Shown here piece after piece: positions 53,511 to 64,000 of a DNA stretch of 64,000 bases. This DNA comes from Monarcha castaneiventris obscurior (Eukaryota; Chordata; Aves; Passeriformes; Monarchidae). The notes under the pieces are model-generated. The model worked only from the letters and a program-made list of their open reading frames with translations. It was not told the DNA's origin and searched no databases. A program made the position numbers and the translations under genes. The stretch's first letter is position 1. Every line of letters begins with the position of its first letter. Location: contig JAMPIT010000258.1 in assembly GCA_026261815.1 (NCBI GenBank), positions 12,019,501-12,083,500 of the forward strand. Reading direction: 5' to 3'.

Positions 53511-56500
53511 TGTGCAAAAGAAATTGTTCAGTGGTTGGTCTGTGCACTTACATCATATGAAGGGATTATCTCCTCTAGCAGACCCAAGCTATATCAATTT
53601 AACAGAGAGCCCTCAAGTCCACTTTTGAGACTCTAGCTTTTGTCCTAGAAGGAATGGTGGCCACAATTCCTTTGGTTTTGTTGCCTTCAGTTAATTAATC
53701 AGACTAACAGCTGCTAATGTGTTTAATGTTGCTCATGTATCTTGAGCCAACATGAGGCAATAATGAAAAAGGCAATTACTAGTTTTATTTTCCAGTTTTA
53801 AAAATCTACAGTAGTGGGACTGTTGTGCTTTTGATTTGAGGCAGTATAAATGAGGCTTCATACAGCTGATTTGTGAATAAAAGTAATTGCTGGTTTGTGA
53901 GCTCTTCCTGACTGCAAAGGCATGGGGAAAGAACAGGTTGCTGCTGTGGCAGCAATGCAGATATACACAGTATTTCACCCTTAATCATTACTACTCCTCT
54001 CTGCTTGGTTTCTCTTCTGGAATATAGAGACTAGGTGGATAATAAAATAAAGCTGGGCTATTGCAGAGTTCAAATGGAGGTGATACCAGGGAAACGTCCT
54101 CAAAACAGAGGAAACCGTGGCAAATTTGGAAAAGAGATGGTTATGCTAAATAAATATTAGGGACAGTTTAATTGGAGAAATGTCATTTAGAATGGGCTAA
54201 TTAGTGTTAAAAATATATATAATTTAGTTACTTGAAATACATTTCATTTGATACTCCAAGCACAGTTTAATGCAGTTCTGAAAGATCAGCATTATTCCAT
54301 GGTTCTTTAAGGACTAATACTTAGTACTACTGATTCTCGCTCATTTGCATATTCCTAAGTTTTCTGAATTAGACGTGTTTCAGTGAGCAGGACACATGGC
54401 TGCCAGGCATTTCACACCTAGAGGGAGTTCTCTTTATTTCTCCTCCAATAAAGCTGTTTCTTTCCTGCTCACTGTTCTGTAGCTCTGTACCAGAAGCCTG
54501 TGGTTTTCTCTATAGCCTTGAATTCCTTCCGATGAAGATTACTGTCCTTTGCAGCTGCTGGAAACACTGCTGCTTTGTGTTTTATTGCAACTATATATGA
54601 CCTGTTTCTCTATTCCTGACCACAGGCTTTGTCCTTGATTTAGGTACTTGCTTTACCTGCTCCTTTCCTTTTGAAACATTTCTTTAGACCTAAACATAGA
54701 CATGTTGTAAAGAATACAGGAACAATTGCAGATGTGACTATAATGCAGTCTAGCTCCTCCATGCCTGCTTATGGGATCATTGGCTTGATTGTCCAGCTGT
54801 ACTTAGCTGATTTTGGGACACAAACTTGTAGCCTTTGCTTCCTAAAGAAAGAGGCAGAGTGCTAACCTTTGGTGCTGCCATACCTGGGGCAGATTGTGTG
54901 ACTACAGTCTTCATTATTTTTTCATCCAGCATCTGAAGTTTCATTTTCTTGAACTGAATTCAACGTTCAGTCCTATGGTGCTCAGTGAAGTCAGGTCCAG
55001 TAACACTGAGACTGCCTTGTTCCTCTGGATGGCCTCTGCCAAAGCTGGAGTACCCACCTGCCCCTTAAAATTTGCTCGTCCTAATTAGGCAGCAGAAGCA
55101 ATTGCTGTGTGTACTGGGATCTCACAAAATATGACATTGATCTAGTTGTTTCCATTTTACCAGATATGCAGTGGCAGAGATTTCTTAGATCATTGTTACT
55201 TACAAATTCATGATCTATAAAGGCTGCAGAGTGTGAGTGCTTGAAAAGAGAAGTATGTTTTTAATGGGTTTAGTATAATGCTGCCTCTTTTGATGTAACT
55301 GTTTGTTACATTAAATTCATTGGTTTTCTGAGAACCACATGAGTGCACATGCTGTAAGTTTGCAGAATTTGCAATTGTTGACAATGAAAAATTTTTCATT
55401 GAATACTTTATTTCTATTTAGATAATCTTTAGCTCCTTCAAAAAGAAATGTTAAATTATTCATGCACTATATGTTTACTTTTCTCAGTACTTTAGAGATT
55501 GTCAAATATCTGAGAAGAGAATGTCGGTCTTCCATTATACCATTTAAAAGGTTTAGGAATTACTACTCAGCAGATCAAAGCGGAAGTGGAGAGCCTTCAA
55601 TTTGATCACAAAACCCCCAGATTTTCAAGCCTGGTTTGTATATATAAAAAATTATATATCTAATTTTCACTTTCAGTGAGAGAAGAATAAAGTTAATCAA
55701 AGTCAATTCATGTTCAAAGAAAATTGTATCTTGGCAGTTTTGAGGTTAATTAACACTGATGACATTAAAAAAACCCCATTGGTGGATTCTCCCTTCTATA
55801 TTTAAAAATGAAGACTGGACTTTAAAATCAGTGTTTTAATATAAATATTCTGGGTCAAGCAAGAATAAGTGCAGAGGCATCTTCTTGCCCCTTTATAGAG
55901 ATTGCAACTACTCTGTTGTAGTTATTACGAAGTAGTTTATTTAGCAGACATAAAGTACATAAGATTTAATATGGATATTTTGAACCTTTTTCAGACTGTG
56001 ACTCAAATTTTCATAATGAAAAGCAGCAGGAATCCTAACCTAGATTTCTAGAAATACATTCAGTTTGTTTTAATTGTGTGTCATGTGAATTAGTTACTAA
56101 ATCCAACAGATTATAATGTGTTTTAATGTTGCACATACATCTTAAAAGGCAATTACATGGTAATAAGAAAGAAAAAGCAATTCTTGACCTCTTTTAGCAA
56201 ATTTTACAGTCAATGAAAATGATTGTATGCCTCCTTAGTGAGTTGAGGCAATCTGAAACATGGATTGAACATCCCCAGGTTTAGAAAGCAAAAATGTTCT
56301 GGAGTTAGACTTGATCAGCATGTGTGAGTCACTGTTTTAATGTGGGATCTGTCACTTGGCCCTTTGCTCAGTAAGTCTGATTGTCATACATGTGGTTTGG
56401 TTAGAAATAATGTTTACTATTTCATTTAAGCTAGCTCCAAGTGAAAACAAATGCTGCCACGAAACACAGCAGTTAGAGGTGAATTTAACAAAAACTGCCA

Positions 56501-59300
56501 GACAGTAAAACAAACAAAAGGAAACATGGGAAGGTGAAAGAGTTCAGTAAAGTTGTTCCTAACACATTGTCAAGGAATCCTCTGTCATTTAGTAGTGACT
56601 CATCTGTGCTTTGCATCTTGGTCCCAGTGTCACTGAAATGAAACAACCTTGTTCGTTACTTTCACTGTAATTTGAACAAGATGTGAGCGACTGTAATCTT
56701 TTCTGATTTCCATCCTGTCTTTTATTACTCACTATGTTCCTGTGCTCTTAGTAAATATCTGTTCTTTCTAGACCTTATTAAGACCCATTTTAAACAGATA
56801 ACTGACTTAGAGAAATATCTTTCAGTTTGAGAGACCCAGATACTAGATGATAAAGCCTTCTAATATTTCACATAATGGCGTATATAATGAATATAAAGGG
56901 TTTATGTAACAGTACTCTAATAGTAAAAATAGTATTTGCTATCTCAGTTCTCATGAACCCTGCTGATCTTGTAGTTTTCCAGGTTTTTTTCCTTCTTTAC
57001 CTGGTACAAGGTGAGCAGATACAGTGACTACCTCATCTTCTGCCTATGCACTTGCAATCTAAGTAGAACTCCATAACATGCAAAATTAATTGGTAGAATT
57101 GTTAATATTGCATCAGATTGTGATTTTGGAGGCCTTTTGTTAAGAAAGTTTGTTCTCCTAAGTGGTTGCAGCTGGCAGACTGCACTCTCCACACCTTTTT
57201 GAAATTTGGCTCAGGGATAAATTCTGTGTTCCTGTGATTTGTCATGTCTTTGATTACCAATGCATTACATGTTATGGAAAAAACACCAGGAAACCACATG
57301 CCTTTATTTGTTTAGATTTTCCATTCTTTCCATTCTTTCCATGTCAAGGTAAGTAGGAATTATGTTTTGAAATGGGTGATTCACAGGCATAATCATTCCA
57401 ATTTGGCAATGATAAGGAACCATAGTGTCACATCCTTTAAATACAGCACAAAATTTGCCTGTCTAAAGAAACTGGCCCTGTTTATATCACTGAAACTTCC
57501 TTGGTCTTAGCATAGCTCTTCTTTTAACAACTTTCTTAGTTTCCTCCTCTAATGGTGCTATTTATTCAGCTAGCAATGAAGTCAATAAATCAGACCTTCC
57601 TATTTAGTCAGGTGTGCAAATATACTTTATTTTCCAGAAGAGCAAAGAAAGGGACACAGTGGATGAGCTGACTCACTCCAGGAAGATATCTTCTCATTTT
57701 TTACCATGCGTGCAGTACTGCAATGACAAAACTACCTCTGATTTTATTCCTACAAAAGCAGAGCATAGCCACAAACTGTTGTATTCTATGCATCCAAGTT
57801 ATTTTCCCAGTTACATTTTCTTGCTTTATTCCTTTCCATTGATTTATTGATAAGATATGAAGCTTTTAGAACCGAAAGCAAAACAGCAGATAGTTACCAT
57901 TGGAGCATCTACTGTGAAAGGCAAATTATTTATATTCCAGAGAACACAAACTTTCATTGCTTCACCCTCCATGACCAGTGAGAAGATCAGAACTCGGCAG
58001 GTGGCATAACTTTCTGAAGAGTTATTTTTTCACCATAAATGCTCAATGTAATAGTATTTAATTGCTTCTACTAAGCTTTTTTCAAGTGGAAAACAAGATG
58101 GATCTGAAAATGATGGATGGAGACAGGGTCTAATGTGCATTTTCAGGAGACAAATGCCTTGCTGCTTCATCCTCACTCACTCTGGCTCAACTTTGTGGTG
58201 TTTGACCAGCTGGGCTGTTCTCAGCTGGAAAAACTGGATCAACAAATGCTAATATTGACTCTCTTCTTGCCTCATTGGGCTTTCTCTTGAAAGGCTACTG
58301 TGATTTACATGTTGAAGGTACAAAACATTGTTCAAGATATGGCTACATTGAGCACTGGTAAAAATAAAATTCAAAATCCCAACTCAAAGGCAGAGTGGTT
58401 TCTATTCTGTCACAGGGCCATTTGGGCTGTGTGAAAAACACAGAACAAAGCACCGTAAGTAACAGCATAATTTTTAATTTTTTAAGTCCCCAAATACTCT
58501 GAAGTTTTCATTGTTGTTGTTTAATAAACAATTTCTTTATTTAAACTTGAGTTACCTACTTTACTTGCTTGAATTCCTATTTATTTAAATGAGCGAAACT
58601 GCTTTGCAGGTCTGGCTCTTGCTGTTTAACATTTCCTTTCTTAATGTGCTTGTCTTTGTAAAATGACATCTCTTTTTCGAGTCCAGTAAAAGTTGTTTCA
58701 TGAAATATTTGAAGGCATTATAATTCAGTAAAGTCATGAGGTCAGAAATTGGAATAAAAAAGTATAAAAAATAATATTGAAGAAATTCTGATAGAAGAAC
58801 TATCTGTACTGTGATATACATGAGGTCTGGGGAAAAAAACAATTGCATAGTTACAGCATGTATCACAATACAGAAGCTGTATTAGGCAACCTCAAATCTG
58901 GCATTTCTTAACTTTCGAGAGTTTGCAACCTCTGTGTGTAGCTCACCTCCTGTTTTCACCTAACAAGGAGAGAATTATGATACAACAGATGTTTAACCTG
59001 AATGAAGTCCAGGGTTCCTTCCAGTAAAGCTAACTGAAGTAAAGAAAAGCTAAATTTTGATAATATCCAGCATAAAATGCTTTTGTCTGTATTGTCCTTC
59101 TTCTTACCTACACTGTTTGCTATTTCCTTCCAATGCTCTCAGCTAACTTTTTCTCTTGATATTTCTGTTAAAAACACATCTTCTGAAGACCGAATGGAAA
59201 TGAACAAATTAAGTGTGAATTCTCAGCTGGATAAATTGCTATGTGTCCGTTTTTAAGTAAAGCTTTCAATACTAACTCTCACAGGATCTTTCTGGAGTAA
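53511..59300. other. Gene-free AT-rich flank, third part
   Basis: No exon or RNA gene is supported. A 9-bp tandem repeat CCATTCTTT (two copies plus CC) lies at about 57321-57340. Confidence 0.55.
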
Positions 59301-59304
59301 ATGT

Positions 59305-59400
59305 CCAGCACACAGCTGGATAAACACATCCTGTGACGGGTGAGCAACTGGTTCTAAGGGTTAGAGTTCAAGGAGCACAAATCCTACAGCTGCAGGGACA
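59305..59400 (+). mobile_element. Possible CR1 reverse-transcriptase remnant
   Basis: The blocks AGCTGGATAAACACATCCTG and GGTGAGCAACTGGTTCTAAG, then AGGGTTAGAG, resemble a segment of the CR1 reverse-transcriptase region. The match is short and decayed and was made from memory. Confidence 0.35.
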
Positions 59401-59775
59401 CTGGGGCTGCAATAGGCTTGCCAAGGTGAGCACTGCACTGCAGTAACACTGCTCTCTCCACACCTTTCACATCTGGGCCACCAGTGTTTCAGAACTGTTT
59501 ATTGCAGGACAGGAGAACATCTGAAACAAAATAATTAGAAGAAAAACATGTAGGTAGAAATGGCTGAAACCTCCTCCTGGGCACAGGAATGGTGGAAGTC
59601 AGATAATCAACAACAGGACATTGACTAAGGTTTCCGTCGCAGGAATATGAGGACCAAGTTGGCTAAAACAGATGGGAGGCTTTCGACCACAGTTTGTATG
59701 CACTAGGACCAACTACCCCCATAATGAGAAAGCCAGTTAGGAAAAGGGATACATGGTTAAAGGACATTTCACTTA

Positions 59776-59830
59776 TTAAAAAAAAAAAAAGAGAAAAAAC
59801 AAAGAACAAAAGAAAGAAAAAGAAAGAAAC
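59776..59830. repeat. A-rich purine tract
   Basis: An A-run of about 13 is followed by GAAAG/GAAAA-type units for about 50 bp, almost entirely purine. It may be the decayed tail of a retroelement or a simple repeat. Confidence 0.75.
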
Positions 59831-60194
59831 GTTTTCTTGTTTTTGGCTGTCTAGGTTTGACTGGGGAGCTTATCCAAAAGGAATCATGAAACATCTGGCC
59901 AGTTGAGCTGAGTGCCCACAGTTCTGAAATCTGAAACATCCATCCTAGCCCAAGATGTCATAACAGCGGAGGAGTCCTGGCATGGCTCTGTGGCTGTGTT
60001 ACCATGATCTCATTTGCGGTAATTCTCCCTTCTCGGACCAGAAAAGGCCCCACTGTGATGGCTGAGAGTGGAACACTGAGTGCAAGGGTGGAAATACTCT
60101 GGGGAGGTCCTTGTGTGGGGTTGATAGAACTCCACTGTGACAGTAGTGTCAGATCATGGGGGCCACGTATGTGAAACACTAACAGAGCCAACTG

Positions 60195-60239
60195 GTGTGT
60201 GTGCGGGTGTGTGGGTGTGGGGGTGTGTGTGTGTGTGTT
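60195..60239. repeat. (GT)n / G-rich microsatellite
   Basis: An interrupted GT repeat with GGGTGTGGGG interruptions ends in a pure (GT)8-like run. It has Z-DNA-prone composition and is likely polymorphic. Confidence 0.9.
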
Positions 60240-63200
60240 ATACTTTCCAGTGCGAAGAAAAACTCCCTCCCTGTTTTATAGAAGAAAACAAGTGATTTCC
60301 AAGATGAAAATTAGCAGCAGTTAATGTGTTGCTCAGTAAATAGCCTGGAGGGTCCTGGACGACTCAAAGCTGTCCAGCAGCATAACTAACACACAAAACT
60401 TCTCTACCGTTCTCATCTCTTCCACTTTTTTTTTACTTCAGTGTAATGTGAAGAATTCTTATAAACCAGTTATTTACTGTGTTTCCTATGTACTCTTCCT
60501 GTGGAAGAGATCAAGGGAATCCAGTGTGTCCTTGCTTCTACAATGAGATCAGTTTATAGATCTGGTAACTGTTTTCTCTCATGACATAACATTTGATACT
60601 TACCATTCTCTCCTTTTCTCTCATCCTTACAGTCTTCAGAATTAAATCTGTTTTGCCAGCTGTTTCTAGGATGTTCGGTATTTAGCTGACTCTCAGGTAG
60701 ATCTGTGACTAGCTCATCATAGTAAATTGATAAAGCAATGTAGAAATTTCCAAGATGATAATGATGATGATGTTGAGAGTCCTGCTTTATTCTTGCTTTT
60801 GCAGCTGTTGATGCAATAGGTGTCAACTGAGTTAGTGAGTAAGGCAATAGTAAATAAAGTTTAAAGTATTTTTATGAAAAGTAACTTCCCAGACTGGATT
60901 CAACAATCCCAAAACAATAGTATTCTTGATTGAAATTGGAATATGCTACATTTGATTATTGATAATTTTCTTTCAAAAAACCCCAAATAAAACACAAACC
61001 AAAACAAAAACCCCCTCCTTTGAATGGAGGTATGGAGACTGTGTTGGGATCTTTAAGATGGCATTTTTTAGAGATGTCCTGAAGGTTGAATAGACTGAGA
61101 GTTTTACAGGAGTGGGCTGCTTGTTAAGATTTTTACATTTTATAATTTGAAATTATTGTTTGCTGAACTGACTTGCAGTTTTATTTTTTAAAATGGCCCT
61201 GTATGCATTTATACTGTCTTTTCATAGCATTACCAACAAAATGGACACTGGTCAACATTAATGAGAAGAGCTGGTAAAAGCTTAGGTGTGAGGTTGGATC
61301 TGCTGGTGCTGTTGCAGAGTATGATGGTGTAAGAGAACATTTTTCAGCTGGAGGATTTGGCTGCATTTACCAAAGATGGCCAATGTTCTTTGCCAGAATT
61401 GTAATCTTAAATTATATGGTAATATGAAATATATGGCATAGAAAGAGTTATTTTGGAAAATGAACATTCATGAAAATGAGTGGGTTTTAAAATTTATTTT
61501 CTGTTTTTTAATTTATTTAACTGCTTCAGGAAGAGAGACACATTGAATCATTTAATTATTGCACAAAACCAGTCATCACACAGCATATAGAGGAACTGGC
61601 CTTACTGCAGTCTGTTGGTACAAATAAGCAGCATCTTGAAAAAATTACCCCATTACTCCAAGTAACATTGTTTTATTATCCCTGTGATAATGGTTACAGT
61701 AGAAACCAGGAACATGGCACAGTAGAATGGTTGTATTGAAGGTTTGGGGGAGACAAAATTGCACCTAGAGTGACTGTGTTTTGTCGTCTATATCCTCTTA
61801 GAAAATGTAGTTGAAAAACTACATGATTGTTTTTTTTTTCTTAAAAAACCCTGGCCAGTGAGAGGTGTTATTAATTACATATACTTCAGATCAGTTTTTT
61901 TTTTTAAAAGCTGTAGGCAATCACAGCATTCTTCCTTTCTGCTCCAGGATTTTAGAATCATGTAAGTTTTATTAGCCTGGAAGAAACAGTAACTGGTTTT
62001 TATACAACATATGTGCATTAGTAAGTTGAATGAATGGTAGGAATTTCCCAGCGAGAACTGAACACTGGACACTTAAACTAGCATGATGAATGCTGGCATA
62101 TAACTTCTGAGTTGTGGTGTGCTGCATTCCTGGCAGAGAATTAGAGCTCTGAGTAAAAGGAGAGATAAAAGGCCTCAGCAAATGGCTGGAAAGTGGCTAC
62201 TCAATGCAAATAAAATAGCAAAGATGAAGTGGTAGAAGAAAGGATCTGAGACTGTCAGAAAGAAAAAAAGTATTTTCTTTCACTGAATTATATGCCACGG
62301 ACTAAAGAGAAGATGGCAGTCTCTTCAAATATAGGCAGCCTGTCCTGTTTGTAAAGCTTTCAATTACAAACTGATTACAAGGGAGAAATTAGAGACATTG
62401 TCTGTTTATGATTTACCTCAAACTGCTTCTTCCTTTCAAATTATCTTTCTCTTTTTTTAAAAAAAGAAAGGGTCATTTCATTTATGCAAAGAGTGACTTT
62501 GCAAATGATTCTTTATTTCTTGCTCTTATTTGCATAGGAGCCTAAGCAGTGCTATTAATTTTAAAAGGACAGTCGTGCCAAATTAACTGTGGGTTTTTTA
62601 GGACAAGACCTAGTTACAGTTTTTTATCATGGTTCTAGTCCATACAACCAAACACAAACAGTGAATTATACCCAAAACAAGGGTACAGGACAACTCTAGA
62701 ATGGTTTTAGGAATAAATTCTTCCCCTTTTTATTAAGACCATCAGGGTAACGGTGTATGTCAACACATGTGTTTGATTTGGGTACATTTTCTGCTCTGGA
62801 CCACCTCATATTCTCTGTTAAGAGCCAGGAGTGAGTGATCTCATGTATGACTTTCCTAATGGTGCTAATGAAGGACTTCCTTGCCAGGTGCTCAGTGTAC
62901 TCCACTCCTATTGCTTTCAGTTGTGGCTGAGGGCATCCTGCATTCTCTGGGTTACAGCCCTGTTGTTTATGAGTTCAAGTTAGCACTGCCAAAAGGAATA
63001 TGATGAGGGAAAATAAACATCACTGAGGCTTACTTTGAGGATCCCCTGAATTAGCTAGGGTTTTTTTTTTTTTTTTTTTTTACTTGGGAATATCAAAATC
63101 CACATCTGGAATATATCAGTGTAACATATAAATACTGTCTGCTAATTTCACAGAACAGTCTGCATGTAAAACTTGTGGGAAATCAATTTTATGTTAAAGG

Positions 63201-64000
63201 AATAAGGATCTAAAGTCTCCTACTGACTTAAGAGCTGTCTGGAGCAGTAACTAACTCTGCTTTCCTTCTTGTAACAAGACCCAACCTCTGTTTCAAAACT
63301 CCACATTGTGGCCAGTTAATTATCATGTAGTTTCCTGCTAAAGCCTCAAATGGGCTAATACTTGAATATAATACTGTGCATGGTTGTTACCAACAGTATC
63401 CTTCAATCCTCAAATCCACAGTATGTGCCTTTAAATTTTTTTAAAGAAAAAACAGATGAGAAATATGAAATGTAGTAGGTTGTTGCTTTTTTCATTAAAT
63501 TGTGTATGTGGAGTGTCTGCGAATGAAGAAAGGGGCATGTTTTCAGCTTTAAATTTTCAGCAAGGTAACAACTTGTAGAGAGTGTGTTCACAAGGGAAAA
63601 TCTTTCCTCTTATCTTTCCTCTAGTCTGCATCATGGGCAACGAGTTCCTTGCAGGACAGAGATGTGTAGGAGAGTAGAGATTTAAAGGTGTGCTGGAATT
63701 CATGGTCAGAGCCCAGTGCTGAGGAAGAGCCCTCCCTGGGGCTGTGGGTTAGCCAGCAGGAGAGGAGCTGCAGGGAGCATCGTCAGAGACTGGGTCTATG
63801 GTGAAGTCAGTGCTGCAGCTTCATGGCTGGATTATTCCTGTTCTTCTCCAGTACCTCTGCAGGGGAGAGACTTTCTAGTCTTCTTCACCCCTTTGCCTTA
63901 GGAGTCATGACTGGTACTGTAAAAAAGCTAATTGAATTTCCAGCCTTGTTCAACCCAAGGTAGGGTGACAGCTCTCTGCAGTGTAGGCTGCTCTGAGCCT
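60240..64000. other. Gene-free right edge
   Basis: No coding exon is recognised. A T-run of about 22 lies at 63061-63082, and a near-palindrome (CTTTCTCTTTTTTT / AAAAAAAGAAAG) at about 62446-62470. The last 350 bp are GC-richer, with an open frame of no known domain at 63716-63901. PTGFR would be expected further right from known synteny, but nothing of it is seen. Confidence 0.5.

Noticed and set aside
53320..53628. 102-codon plus-strand open frame
   Set aside because: It overlaps sequence resembling an ancient CR1 3' tail; no known protein domain.
63600..64000. Possible start of the next gene (PTGFR) at the right edge
   Set aside because: The GC-richer end has only a short open frame with no transmembrane or receptor motif.

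Overview
This window is vertebrate nuclear DNA, almost certainly from a bird. It holds multi-exon genes with GT-AG introns, long AT-rich introns, CpG-rich promoters and several CR1-type LINE fragments ending in the avian CR1 3' octamer (ATTCTGTG or its complement). A passerine is possible, but that is a guess. There are no bacterial operons, CRISPR arrays, tRNA genes or rRNA genes. I did not find a new molecular system. The interest lies in promoter architecture, upstream reading frames, transposon remnants and candidate non-coding regulatory DNA.

Layout. 1-3150 is non-coding upstream DNA. In mammals FUBP1 and alternative DNAJB4 first exons lie on this side. 3160-3530 is a compact promoter and 5'UTR with a CRE-like site, a heat-shock element and a TATA box. 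3531-8481 is DNAJB4, an HSP40 co-chaperone, with three coding exons on the + strand and 339 aa. 8482-about 12050 may be a long DNAJB4 3'UTR; it contains a 1.5-kb CR1 copy. 12.3-15.8 kb is intergenic. 15.8-16.5 kb is a strong CpG island with a 42-bp tandem repeat, the promoter and first exon of GIPC2. 16196-40043 is GIPC2, a PDZ adaptor, with six coding exons on the + strand and 317 aa. Its 3'UTR probably runs to about 41.33 kb.

Introns and flank. GIPC2 intron 1 carries an antisense retroviral LTR. Intron 5 carries an antisense, internally deleted CR1, an orphan CpG island and a possible conserved enhancer. From 41.35 kb to the end I see no gene, only decayed CR1 pieces, simple repeats and AT-rich DNA. 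Known synteny (FUBP1-DNAJB4-GIPC2-PTGFR on human 1p31) matches the order seen and predicts that PTGFR lies beyond the right edge.

The two genes are neighbours on the same strand but do unrelated jobs: DNAJB4 drives HSP70 ATP hydrolysis in protein folding, and GIPC2 links PDZ-ligand receptors to myosin VI endocytic traffic. Each has its own promoter. All exon borders were set by eye from splice sites, phase continuity and remembered family sequences.
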